Position numbers and translations under genes: made by a program. From Candidatus Gottesmanbacteria bacterium (GTDB taxonomy: Bacteria; Patescibacteria; Microgenomatia; 2-02-FULL-39-11), in assembly GCA_016186795.1 (NCBI GenBank), contig JACPKY010000002.1, forward strand, positions 1-11,810: a DNA stretch of 11,810 bases, given 5' to 3'. Within the stretch, counting starts at the first letter, position 1, and each line of letters opens with the position of its first letter. The notes under the pieces are model-generated. The model had not been told where the DNA came from. It did not search any database and saw only the letters and a program-made list of their open reading frames with translations. Shown here in pieces: positions 6,023-11,810 of the stretch.

Positions 6023-7054
6023 ATGACAGAAATTACATACTATCTTGTCCGGTTCAATACGTTAAATCCAAAAGATGATTTTGAGAAGATGGCTTCTCTC
6101 CTTTCAACCGTTAACGGTGTTGTCGTTACTCCGTCTGGAGATAGTGGCATTCATATATCGTATAAAGATCAAACACACTCCTCCCAATCCTCATTCAAGT
6201 TGATATCCTCATCTATCAGCGATTCCTCCGGTCGTCAAGCATCCATGGTTCTGACTACACAACAGGCAGATCGTGCTGTAGTTGAACTTTTCCGCAAACT
6301 TGCCAATAAATTTCAGTACCGGCTTTTCTCTACCCGCCTTCAGTGTTTTCTTCCCTCATTTGTCAATTTGTTAGATGTGGATAGCATCATTCTGAATGAA
6401 AAAGCAACAGGGATTTTTCAAAAGAAAGACTTTCGGCCGGTCTTTACCTACGATGGGACAAATATTTTCTTTGCGGAAAATATTAGTGATAAATCGATTC
6501 ATATCCTCAATGCTCCACTTTTGGAATACTTTCTCACTTTTGGTGTTGAGGAAAAGCCAACCCCTGAATTTAGTTACCAGGTGGCTCCAAATATCGTGGA
6601 GTTTGTAGCTCTTGTTGACCAGGAACTTATTCCATTACCGTTTTACGAGTACTTTGGAAAATCGATGAGAATAGTGAATTACAGTTTCTTTGATATCGCA
6701 AACATTCAAAGGAAAGTCTTCATCAAACCATTTTTTTATGAATACGACGCAAAAAGACAGGAGTATGTTGCAATAACGTCTGATAAATCCGTTATAAATT
6801 TTGCAGATAAAGTAAGAATTGGGGAAACACTCCATGTGGCCCTAACACGGATAGTAAAAGATGATCTGAAGTTAGCACCCGACTATTTTCGTGCAAAGGT
6901 GATGCAAAGAATTGAGTTTGACAAAGATAAAGAAGGGATTCTAACGCCGCGGTTATGGGTCAATATTTATCTCAAAGATATTCACAGATCTGCCGAATTT
7001 ATCGCTCAGTCTCAAAGGAGTTGGACATCACTCAATAATCAAAAGAGTAATTAA
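6023..7054 (+). CDS. Unrecognised 343-residue protein
   Basis: I do not recognise this family. Seen: a soluble protein without signal peptide or transmembrane helix, starting MTEITYYLVRFNTLNPKDDFEKMASLL, with a mixed alpha/beta look. A Ser-rich stretch (about 53-74) may be a linker. The middle is rich in Phe/Tyr and hydrophobic strands (ILNAPLLEYFLTFG, LIPLPFYEYFGKSMRIVNYSFF). The C-terminal third has a charged, domain-like segment (RVKDD-like IVKDDLKLAPDYFRAKVMQRIEFDKD) ending in a basic/Ser/Asn tail. No catalytic motif was found. The N-terminal part up to about residue 50 might be a small ferredoxin-like sub-domain, but this is a guess. The start is supported by TATAAT 17 nt upstream; there is no strong RBS. 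It is convergent with the next gene, with a 7-bp gap. Confidence 0.8.
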   Translation: MTEITYYLVRFNTLNPKDDFEKMASLLSTVNGVVVTPSGDSGIHISYKDQTHSSQSSFKLISSSISDSSGRQASMVLTTQQADRAVVELFRKLANKFQYRLFSTRLQCFLPSFVNLLDVDSIILNEKATGIFQKKDFRPVFTYDGTNIFFAENISDKSIHILNAPLLEYFLTFGVEEKPTPEFSYQVAPNIVEFVALVDQELIPLPFYEYFGKSMRIVNYSFFDIANIQRKVFIKPFFYEYDAKRQEYVAITSDKSVINFADKVRIGETLHVALTRIVKDDLKLAPDYFRAKVMQRIEFDKDKEGILTPRLWVNIYLKDIHRSAEFIAQSQRSWTSLNNQKSN

Positions 7055-7061
7055 GGACCCA

Positions 7062-7439
7062 TCAAATGTGGTTATAGAATTCACATTCCCACTTCCACTC
7101 AGATTTGTCTTTCGCATACCACCACTTTTTTATAATTCCCACTTCTCCTCCCGGGAGAATAACAGGGAGTCCTTCCTCTTTTTTTGACGGCCAGAAATCC
7201 CTTAGAGTAATTTTCTTCCCCGTTTTTTGCAATAGTATGAGAGGACTTTCGCCACTGCGTTTTAGATCGACCCCTTTTGCCAGGAGTTTTCCATTATCAT
7301 TTCGAACCTCAACTGTAATGAAAGGCGGACATGCATGGATCAAAAGTTTATTCGTTGCATCGAGTCTTCCGCGGGCAAAAGGTATGCCGGTTGGTCCGGC
7401 TTTTGGATACCAAATATCCCAAATCTCCATCTTTTTCAT
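7062..7439 (-). CDS. Conserved hypothetical protein with EIWDIWYPKAGPTG N-terminus
   Basis: 125 residues from the ATG at 7439 (an alternative ATG at 7430 gives 122). A longer frame to 7475 is rejected because its first codons overlap a TTGACA-17-TATTGT promoter. Seen: a small soluble protein, no signal, with the distinctive order EIWDIWYPKAGPTGIPFARGRLDAT, ITVEVRNDNGKLLAKG, LPVILPGGEVGIIKKWW and a terminal EWKWECEFYNHI. I recall similar proteins in several bacterial phyla (for example actinobacteria and Chloroflexi) as an uncharacterised family; this is from memory and unverified. The many Trp and the PGG turn suggest a compact beta domain. Function unknown. It is the only minus-strand gene between 3076 and 8593. 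Confidence 0.8.
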   Translation of the reverse strand: MKKMEIWDIWYPKAGPTGIPFARGRLDATNKLLIHACPPFITVEVRNDNGKLLAKGVDLKRSGESPLILLQKTGKKITLRDFWPSKKEEGLPVILPGGEVGIIKKWWYAKDKSEWKWECEFYNHI

Positions 7440-7446
7440 TATGATA

Positions 7447-7475
7447 ACAATAGTATATTTATACATGCATGTCAA
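7447..7475 (-). promoter_or_regulatory. Promoter of the 7439 minus-strand gene
   Basis: On the minus strand, TTGACA (7475-7470), a 17-nt spacer and TATTGT (7452-7447). The -10 ends 7 nt before the ATG at 7439, predicting a leaderless transcript and fixing the gene start downstream of the longer open frame. Confidence 0.65.
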
Positions 7476-7518
7476 AAGAATATTTCAGATAATTTTCAGT
7501 GTATTTTCAGAATAGGTC

Positions 7519-7547
7519 TTGACAAATTGTGAGAGATATCACACGAT
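7519..7547 (+). promoter_or_regulatory. Promoter with CRP-like palindrome for the FN3-like gene
   Basis: TTGACA (7519-7524) is followed after 17 nt by a weak -10, CACGAT (7542-7547). The spacer holds TGTGA-N6-TCACA (7528-7543), a perfect 5+5 palindrome of the CRP/FNR-family type, placed where a bound protein would block RNA polymerase. The leader to ATG 7589 would be about 35 nt. Confidence 0.45.
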
Positions 7548-7588
7548 GGTTGTATCACTTAATTGTGTTATTACGAAAGGAGGTGTAT

Positions 7589-7948
7589 ATGAAAGATTTT
7601 CGCAAATTCTTTATCGGCGCAAGCCTTGCGCTTTTTGTATTGACTGTTTATCCAGGAAACGTTCATGCGGCAATGACTGCATCATCTAGCCAGCAATCCT
7701 ATGCACAAGGGACAGTAAAGTGGAATACTGTTTCTGGAGCAAAGTGGTACAACATTTATTATAAAGAGAATGGTCAAGCAAAATGGACACATGCTGTCCG
7801 GCGTTTGCCAGCTAATGCTACAAATTATACGATAGGTTATCTTAAAAAAAGTGTTGTATACTGGTATCAAGTTGCAGCAGTGAAAGAGAATGGAGCAGAA
7901 TTCTGGTGGGGAGCACTTACCAAACTTATGACTTCCCCAATGAAGTAA
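7589..7948 (+). CDS. Small secreted protein with one fibronectin type III-like domain
   Basis: 119 residues from the ATG at 7589, chosen because AAAGGAGGTG lies just upstream (AGGAGG 7578-7583, 5-nt spacing) and because the N-terminus is then a clean Sec signal peptide. Seen: basic MKDFRK, hydrophobic core (about 7-21), and a V-H-A site predicting cleavage after residue 27. The mature protein of about 92 residues has the pattern of a single FN3-like beta-sandwich: VKWNTVSGAKWYNIYYKENG, then NYTIGYLKKSVVYWYQVAAVKENG, rich in Trp and Tyr. FN3 domains usually mediate adhesion or act as spacers; a free-standing one is unusual, and it may bind a surface polymer. The gene has the strongest ribosome-binding site of the region, suggesting high expression. 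The next gene begins 34 bp later and may be co-transcribed. Confidence 0.85.
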   Translation: MKDFRKFFIGASLALFVLTVYPGNVHAAMTASSSQQSYAQGTVKWNTVSGAKWYNIYYKENGQAKWTHAVRRLPANATNYTIGYLKKSVVYWYQVAAVKENGAEFWWGALTKLMTSPMK

Positions 7949-7982
7949 TTAAGTTTGAAAATTGCATCAGAAAAACCAATAA

Positions 7983-8579
7983 ATGAGTATGTTTCTCAAA
8001 TTATTTCTTGTTGCGGTAGGAGGAATTTTTTTCGGTGGGATGGTCGTGTTTCTTTTCATGACTACCTCTTCATCAAAGATATCAATAGAGCTTTCCAGAG
8101 CTTTACAGGAGAATGCAAACTTGAAAGTAGAGAATAGTACGCTGCAAAAAACAATAGAGGCGATGTTGATAAAACCAGCTTTCAGTTCTCCCACTGAACC
8201 ACTTGATGAATCAGCCAGTCAAAAAGGTGCAATTACCGGAGTCTTAGGGTATCCATCAGAAGTAATTCCTGCGCTTGTTGTCTACGCATTCAAGGAAGGC
8301 GCAGGGAGTATGTACTTTTCTGTCGAGACAAAACCAAATCAGGGGACATTTACCATACCAAATGTCGATCCGGGTTCCTATACTGTCGTCGCATATGTGA
8401 AAGATGGACCGTCTACTCTTTCTGGGGGCTATACGAAGGCTGTCGCCTGCGGACTCAAGGTTGAGTGTACTGATCACTCGCTTGTTATCGTAGAAGTAAA
8501 AGAGGGCGAGACTGTCAAGGGCGTCGAGGTCCGTGATTGGTATGCGCCGGAGGGGACATTTCCTCAAAAGCCAAAGTAG
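7983..8579 (+). CDS. Membrane-anchored protein with carboxypeptidase-regulatory-like domain
   Basis: 198 residues from ATG 7983, or 196 from the in-frame ATG at 7989; neither has a Shine-Dalgarno. Seen: an N-terminal transmembrane helix (about 4-26), a polar helix likely to be a coiled coil (about 32-63, ...LSRALQENANLKVENSTLQKTIEAM), a short linker, then a beta-sandwich (about 82-190). The latter matches the carboxypeptidase regulatory-like/CnaB-like pattern: GAITGVLGYPSEVIPALVVYAF, GTFTIPNVDPGSYTVVAYVKDG, VEVKEGETVKGVEVRDWYAPEGTFP, with two Cys (about 155 and 160) that could pair. Such domains are structural or ligand-binding on the outside of the cell. The coiled coil suggests an oligomer. 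It follows the FN3-like gene and converges on the HxlR gene with a 14-bp gap. Confidence 0.85.
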   Translation: MSMFLKLFLVAVGGIFFGGMVVFLFMTTSSSKISIELSRALQENANLKVENSTLQKTIEAMLIKPAFSSPTEPLDESASQKGAITGVLGYPSEVIPALVVYAFKEGAGSMYFSVETKPNQGTFTIPNVDPGSYTVVAYVKDGPSTLSGGYTKAVACGLKVECTDHSLVIVEVKEGETVKGVEVRDWYAPEGTFPQKPK

Positions 8580-8593
8580 TTGATATTTTCAAT

Positions 8594-8902
8594 CTATTCT
8601 CTCGAAAGTCCCCATTTCTTCATTGTATTTATTACAGATTTGATGGATTGACCTTTTGGCGTCAAGGTGTACTCGACGCGAAGAGGAACCTCGGAGAAAA
8701 TTTTTTTTGTTACAAATCCGTCTTTTTCAAGCTGATGAAGTCGAAGTGAAAGCGTCCGAGGACTGATTCCTAAAAGAGCCTTTTGCAACTGGCCAAACCT
8801 CCTTTTCCCATCACAGAGATTATGAAGAATCAGAAGCGTCCATTTTGCGCCGACAATCCTCAGAGTATTTTCTACGCCACAGGATGATTTGGAAGATTTC
8901 AT
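8594..8902 (-). CDS. HxlR-family winged-helix transcriptional regulator
   Basis: 102 residues covering the usual compact HxlR/YodB fold. Seen: conserved Cys8 near the N-terminus (position of the redox-sensing Cys in YodB/HypR-type members), VENTLRIVGAKWTLLILHNL, the recognition region GISPRTLSLRLHQLEKDGFV, and the wing SEVPLRVEYTLTPKGQSI. Members are DNA-binding dimers; several sense quinones, aldehydes or disulfide stress through that Cys. It probably represses itself and the divergent LUD-protease operon, since the shared intergenic region holds AGTA/TACT palindromes. The start at 8902 is supported by an extended -10 on the minus strand (TGG + TATACT, 8918-8910) ending 7 nt upstream, suggesting leaderless translation. 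Confidence 0.92.
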   Translation of the reverse strand: MKSSKSSCGVENTLRIVGAKWTLLILHNLCDGKRRFGQLQKALLGISPRTLSLRLHQLEKDGFVTKKIFSEVPLRVEYTLTPKGQSIKSVINTMKKWGLSRE

Positions 8903-8909
8903 CCAGCTG

Positions 8910-8978
8910 AGTATACCATAGGTAAGTATACTTTTCCTACTTACTATACAATTTGTAAGTACTTTACTTTTTAAAGTA
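8910..8978. promoter_or_regulatory. Cluster of HxlR-type operator palindromes in the divergent control region
   Basis: Seen: AAGTATACTT (8924-8933), AAGTACTT (8957-8964) and TACTTTTTAAAGTA (8965-8978), all perfect palindromes, plus TACAATTTGTA (8947-8957) and a GTATAC at 8911-8916 over the hxlR-side -10. TACT-N-AGTA sites are the known signature of YodB-like HxlR regulators; binding here is inference. Confidence 0.6.
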
Positions 8979-8991
8979 TTGGTGGTATTCT
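8963..8991 (+). promoter_or_regulatory. Promoter of the LUD-protease operon
   Basis: TTTACT (8963-8968), 17 nt, TATTCT (8986-8991); the predicted start is near 8998. The palindromes at 8957-8978 cover the -35, as expected for repression. The leader of about 16 nt carries AAAGGAA. Confidence 0.5.
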
Positions 8992-9013
8992 TTCACATTG
9001 AAAGGAATTGTGT

Positions 9014-9628
9014 ATGAAGAATTACAACATGATACCGTCACGGAATGTTTTACAAAAGACGGTGGAAAATCTCAAAAAACGCGGTATCGATGCGGTTGTC
9101 GCCGAAAATGGTCAGGATGCGAAAAATAAAGTCCGCAAATTAATTCCTCACGGTGCTGAAGTTTTTGACTCTTCATCGACAACTCTTGAAACACTTGGAA
9201 TTGCCAAAGAGATTCAAAAGTCAGGAAAATATGATTCAGTACGAAAAAAACTTACCTCAATGGACCGAAAGACTCAAAATAAGAAAATGCAATCCCTTGG
9301 TGCAACACCCGAGTGGATCGTTGGAAGTGTCCATGCGGTCACAGAAGACGGAGAAGTGCTTATTGCCTCTAATACCGGTAGTCAGTTACCTGCATATGCA
9401 TATGGCTCGGCACATGTGATCTGGGTAGTGGGTGCCCAAAAAATTGTCAAGGATTTGAAAGACGGATTCAAACGGATTTATGAGTACGTCCTTCCACTCG
9501 AATCCAAACGAGTCCAAAAAGCATATGGTATGGAGAAAAGTAATGTGAGTAAGCTTCTTGTCGTCAATAACGAAATTCAGCGAGGGAGAATTACTGTTAT
9601 TTTAGTGAAGGAGAAATTAGGATTCTAA
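9014..9628 (+). CDS. LUD-domain (LutC/YkgG-like, DUF162) protein
   Basis: 204 residues from the ATG at 9014, with AAAGGAA (9001-9007) 6 nt upstream; a TTG at 9008 is a possible but less likely start. Seen: RNVLQKTVENLKKRGIDAVVAENGQDAKNKVRKLIP at the start, the family segment EVFDSSSTTLETLGIAKEI, and EWIVGSVHAVTEDGEVLIASNTGSQLPAYAYGSAHVIWVVGAQKIV, which is the typical LUD core. LutC-type proteins take part in lactate oxidation with the iron-sulfur proteins LutA/LutB, but this is a stand-alone LUD protein without such partners or Cys clusters, so a lactate role is not supported; many such single-domain members are uncharacterised. Its last codon overlaps the protease ATG (TAATG), so the two are translationally coupled and presumably under the divergent HxlR regulator. 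Confidence 0.9.
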   Translation: MKNYNMIPSRNVLQKTVENLKKRGIDAVVAENGQDAKNKVRKLIPHGAEVFDSSSTTLETLGIAKEIQKSGKYDSVRKKLTSMDRKTQNKKMQSLGATPEWIVGSVHAVTEDGEVLIASNTGSQLPAYAYGSAHVIWVVGAQKIVKDLKDGFKRIYEYVLPLESKRVQKAYGMEKSNVSKLLVVNNEIQRGRITVILVKEKLGF

Positions 9629-10548
9629 TGAGAAAAAAAATCCCAAATGATGAAAAAATCTTCGATGCGTATTCAAAAGCAGTTATTTCTGCCGTGGAAA
9701 AGGTCGGACCTGCAGTTGTCAGTATTCGCGGAGAAGGTGCTGGGTCCGGAGTCATTTTTGCACCAGACGGATTTATTCTGACAAATAACCATGTCGTTGC
9801 GGAGAGTGATTCGTACCACGTGAACCTTTCTGATGGTCGTGAGTTTCGTGCGCAGCTTATTGGTAAAGATCCGGCAACCGATCTTGCCGTTATTCGAGTG
9901 AGTTCCGATTCACTTTCAGAAGTGTCGCTTGGAAATTCTTCTTCCCTTCGTGTCGGACAACTTGTTATTGCAATCGGTAATCCTCATGGATTTCAAAATA
10001 CGGTTTCTGCAGGTGTTGTATCAGCAACAGGAAGGAGTATGCGAACCCAAGATGGTCGGCTTATTGAAAACATTATTCAAACAGATGCGTCTCTCAATCC
10101 CGGAAACTCAGGAGGTCCGCTTGTCAATAGTCGGGGAGAAGTAGTCGGAATAAATACCGCCATGACGTTTCAAGCATCGGGGTTGGGTTTTGCCATCCCA
10201 ATTGATACCGCAAAGTATGTTATTGGAGAACTTATGGCATATGGGAAGGTGAGGAGAAAATATTTAGGAATTGCAGGTGTTACCAGACCTTTGGGAAAAT
10301 ATGTCGCTAATCTTTTCAAAAGATCCCCAGTAGGAGTTGAAATTCTTTCGGTTGAGAAAAATAGTCCCGCGTACAAAGCGGGGGTTCTTCCCAAGGATAT
10401 AATTTTCCGCTTGGAAGACAAAGAAATTACTACCATGGATACGCTTTATACGCAATTGTCGAATCCGAAACTTCCTTCTTCCTTTGAAGTAACAATTTTA
10501 CGAAATTTTACTCTCCAGAAACTTCGTGTTTCCACTGCCACAAAATAA
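9628..10548 (+). CDS. HtrA/DegP-like serine protease with PDZ domain, no export signal
   Basis: 306 residues. Seen: a trypsin-like protease domain (about 15-200) with all three catalytic residues in family motifs: H55 in LTNNHVV, D85 in DPATDLAVI, S161 in NPGNSGGP. It is followed by one PDZ domain (about 206-304; GVEILSVEKNSPAYKAGVLPKDIIFRLEDKEI). HtrA proteins degrade or refold damaged proteins, usually outside the cytoplasm. Here the N-terminus (MRKKIPNDEKIFDAYSKAV) is hydrophilic, with no signal peptide or transmembrane helix, so the enzyme is predicted to be cytoplasmic unless a start further upstream was missed; the TAATG overlap with the LUD gene argues against that. Probably part of a stress-responsive operon. 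Length is short for DegP (one PDZ), similar to DegS/HtrA types without their anchor. Confidence 0.92.
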   Translation: MRKKIPNDEKIFDAYSKAVISAVEKVGPAVVSIRGEGAGSGVIFAPDGFILTNNHVVAESDSYHVNLSDGREFRAQLIGKDPATDLAVIRVSSDSLSEVSLGNSSSLRVGQLVIAIGNPHGFQNTVSAGVVSATGRSMRTQDGRLIENIIQTDASLNPGNSGGPLVNSRGEVVGINTAMTFQASGLGFAIPIDTAKYVIGELMAYGKVRRKYLGIAGVTRPLGKYVANLFKRSPVGVEILSVEKNSPAYKAGVLPKDIIFRLEDKEITTMDTLYTQLSNPKLPSSFEVTILRNFTLQKLRVSTATK

Positions 10549-10550
10549 GA

Positions 10551-10603
10551 GTGTACACCAACGCCTATTGACATATCACTGTACATCATGTACACTATGT
10601 ACA
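10551..10603. promoter_or_regulatory. Toxin-antitoxin control region: four TGTACA palindromes over the promoter
   Basis: TGTACA occurs at 10552-10557 (inside GTGTACAC), 10580-10585, 10589-10594 and 10598-10603; the last three are exactly 9 bp apart. TTGACA (10568-10573), 17 nt, TACACT (10591-10596) is the likely promoter, so the repeats overlap the -10 and the start site. This suits autorepression by the antitoxin or the complex. Confidence 0.65.
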
Positions 10604-10605
10604 TT

Positions 10606-10899
10606 ATGAACACTACACTGTCTGCAACCGAGGCGAGGAACAGATTTTTCGAGCTTCTGGATCGGGCTATCTATAGAAATGAGGAATTTACCATCGAGAA
10701 GGGCGGTAAACCTGCAGTAAAGATCACTCCGGCTGTTACAAAAAGATCTCCTAAAGAAATTGCTAAAATCCTGGCAGAATTCCGCAAAACCTTTTCCAAA
10801 GCCGCAAAAAGAAAATACTGGTCTGTTCTGGATACACCTGCTTTTAAAAAGAGAGAGCGGAAATATAGAGAAAATCTTCGGAAAGGGATTGTTGATTGA
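10606..10899 (+). CDS. Phd/YefM-family antitoxin
   Basis: 97 residues from the ATG at 10606. Two in-frame ATG codons at 10588 and 10597 are rejected because they overlap the -10 box and the predicted start of transcription; the protein then begins MNTTLSATEARNRFFELLDRA, exactly the conserved opening of Phd/YefM antitoxins. Seen: the N-terminal DNA-binding/dimer region (1-50) with EFTIEKGGKPAVKITPA, then a basic, helical tail (about 60-97) rich in Lys/Arg that probably wraps the toxin. The antitoxin neutralises the PIN RNase encoded next and represses the operon. No Shine-Dalgarno: probable leaderless mRNA. The stop codon overlaps the toxin start by 3 nt of a TTGA. Confidence 0.9.
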   Translation: MNTTLSATEARNRFFELLDRAIYRNEEFTIEKGGKPAVKITPAVTKRSPKEIAKILAEFRKTFSKAAKRKYWSVLDTPAFKKRERKYRENLRKGIVD

Positions 10900-11306
10900 A
10901 ATTCATAGTTGTTGATACAAATATTTTGATAGATTACGCCAAGGGATATGCAGAGTGGGTTGATGACTATCTTCAACTGTCGTCCCCCGTCAATCTTGTT
11001 CTTCCGACGATTGTGATTGCGGAATACTTCGCCTCAAGAGCACTTGAAGATGAAAAAGAAGTCCATGTTGCGGAAAAGACATTTTCACTTTTCAAAAAAC
11101 AAGATCTAACAGAGAGTATAGCCAAGATTGTAGGAAAAATTCTTCGCCATAAATCACATCCGACAACTGCAAGCATTCCAGATATTGTTGTTGCGGCAAC
11201 GGCACTTTTTCTCAATGCCGAATTAGCAACAAGAAACAAACGTGATTTCGCCAAAATTCCACATCTGCGCTTTTTTGATCCGAAATATGATCAATGGGAA
11301 AGATGA
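10896..11306 (+). CDS. VapC-like PIN-domain toxin
   Basis: 136 residues starting at TTG 10896, which overlaps the antitoxin TGA (TTGA). AAAGGGA (10882-10888) lies 7 nt upstream and the encoded N-terminus KFIVVDTNILIDY fits a PIN domain, so TTG is preferred over any later ATG. Seen: the four acidic residues of the PIN metal site: D7 (VDTNI), E43 (IAEYF), D96 (IPDIVVAATA) and D117 (NKRDF). Such proteins are Mg/Mn-dependent RNases that stop translation, often by cutting tRNA or rRNA. The length is normal for VapC. All key residues are present, so it is likely active. Confidence 0.92.
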   Translation: MKFIVVDTNILIDYAKGYAEWVDDYLQLSSPVNLVLPTIVIAEYFASRALEDEKEVHVAEKTFSLFKKQDLTESIAKIVGKILRHKSHPTTASIPDIVVAATALFLNAELATRNKRDFAKIPHLRFFDPKYDQWER

Positions 11307-11327
11307 GAAGATAGTCTTTCACTTCTG

Positions 11328-11336
11328 TGATACAAT
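11328..11336 (+). promoter_or_regulatory. Extended -10 promoter of the alpha/beta-hydrolase gene
   Basis: TGATACAAT (TGn + TACAAT) ends 9 nt before the ATG at 11346. No -35 was found. It implies separate transcription from the toxin gene and a near-leaderless mRNA. Confidence 0.5.
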
Positions 11337-11345
11337 TTTGAAAGA

Positions 11346-11810
11346 ATGTCGTCTTCTGCCAAATTGTATCTTGCTGCCGGGATTTTATTCCTTGTAGTTT
11401 TTTCCATCTCTTTTTGGCTTTTTTTCCCAAAAGATAATTCACTTCTTCGGCCAGTCAGCGAGACTACCCAAGAGGTAGTTGAAAAACCCCTTGAGAAATA
11501 TGCATACGAAAATTTAAAATTGCGTACTTTTGAGGCAGTCCCAATCGAGTTTGGCGAAATACGGGAAAGGAACGAGAGATTTTCTTCTCGACTTTTTTCG
11601 TATCTTTCAGATGGAAAAAAAGTTTCCGGCCTTGCTCATCTTCCCCCCAATCCAGGTATCTATCCAATTCTTCTCCAATTTCGCGGATTTGTTCCTTTGG
11701 AAATCTATGAGTCAGGAGTTGGGACGAAACATTCAGCGGAAGTTTTTGCCCAGAATGGATTTATTTCACTTTCCCCAGATTTTTTGGGATATGGGGAATC
11801 TGCATCACCG
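11346..11810 (+). CDS. Membrane-anchored alpha/beta-hydrolase (C-terminus cut by window edge)
   Basis: 155 codons from the ATG at 11346 to the last base, with no stop, so the protein continues. Seen: a signal-anchor/transmembrane segment (about 7-27), a polar stalk (about 28-60), then the beginning of an alpha/beta-hydrolase fold. The latter includes KVSGLAHLPPNPGIYPILLQFRGF, the strand and oxyanion-type turn seen in S9 peptidase, dienelactone-hydrolase and acetyl-xylan-esterase-like enzymes, and FAQNGFISLSPDFLGYGESA, the typical strand-turn after it. The catalytic Ser nucleophile elbow (GxSxG) lies beyond the window, so the activity is not decided: peptidase or esterase are both possible. 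It would act outside the membrane. The start is supported by an extended -10 nine nt upstream and GAAAG just before ATG. Confidence 0.85.
   Translation, partial: MSSSAKLYLAAGILFLVVFSISFWLFFPKDNSLLRPVSETTQEVVEKPLEKYAYENLKLRTFEAVPIEFGEIRERNERFSSRLFSYLSDGKKVSGLAHLPPNPGIYPILLQFRGFVPLEIYESGVGTKHSAEVFAQNGFISLSPDFLGYGESASP

Noticed and set aside
7105..7532. Plus-strand frames 7105-7515 and 7335-7532
   Set aside because: They are antisense to the conserved EIWDIWYPKAGPTG protein and have no RBS or recognisable domain.
8537..8749. Plus-strand frame after the carboxypeptidase-regulatory-like gene
   Set aside because: It overlaps the HxlR gene on the other strand, which has clear family motifs.
9014..9628. 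Lactate-utilisation (lutC) assignment for the LUD protein
   Set aside because: No lutA/lutB partners or iron-sulfur Cys motifs are present, so the gene symbol is not justified.

Overview
The window looks like a chromosomal piece of an uncultured bacterium, most probably a Patescibacteria/CPR lineage and perhaps Microgenomates. This is inference from style: moderate-to-low GC, standard code with TGA used as stop, very short intergenic gaps, many small membrane-anchored or secreted proteins, Pro/Ser/Thr linkers between surface domains, and several genes whose -10 element lies only 6-9 nt before the start codon (probable leaderless mRNAs). No rRNA, tRNA, CRISPR array, transposase or integrase was seen.

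Layout. (1) Positions 1-3075, minus strand: a two-gene surface operon. The first gene is a membrane-anchored cohesin-like protein. The second is a large membrane-anchored protein combining a right-handed beta-helix with a clan GH-A type glycosidase domain, open to the window edge (825 codons, no stop). (2) 3132-3698, plus: dCTP deaminase (dcd), divergent from the surface operon through a 56-bp double promoter. (3) 3699-6000: two unusual single-gene units, each with a promoter, a hairpin plus T-run at the predicted transcript start, a leader of about 170-190 nt, a perfect AGGAGG and one orphan gene. The first gene (membrane-anchored propeller-like) is clearly GC-richer than its neighbours and its leader contains a possible pseudoknot. 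The second gene (possible beta-grasp protein) is bracketed by a perfect 16-bp inverted repeat and has an anti-SD-like CCTCCT in its leader. (4) 6023-8579: an unrecognised 343-aa protein, a convergent conserved hypothetical, a small secreted FN3-like protein with a CRP-like palindrome in its promoter, and a membrane-anchored carboxypeptidase-regulatory-like protein. (5) 8594-10548: an HxlR-type regulator divergent from a two-gene operon of a LUD-domain protein and an HtrA-like protease with no visible export signal, with AGTA/TACT-type palindromes between them. (6) 10606-11306: a Phd/YefM-VapC toxin-antitoxin pair behind four TGTACA repeats. (7) 11346-11810: the start of a membrane-anchored alpha/beta-hydrolase that runs off the window.

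Working together: most genes concern the cell envelope and surface polysaccharide or attachment (cohesin-like, beta-helix/GH, FN3, Cna/carboxypeptidase-like, hydrolase), interspersed with nucleotide metabolism (dcd), a probable stress-response module (HxlR-LUD-HtrA) and a toxin-antitoxin pair. The parts least explained by known families are the two leader-controlled units at 3699-6000.
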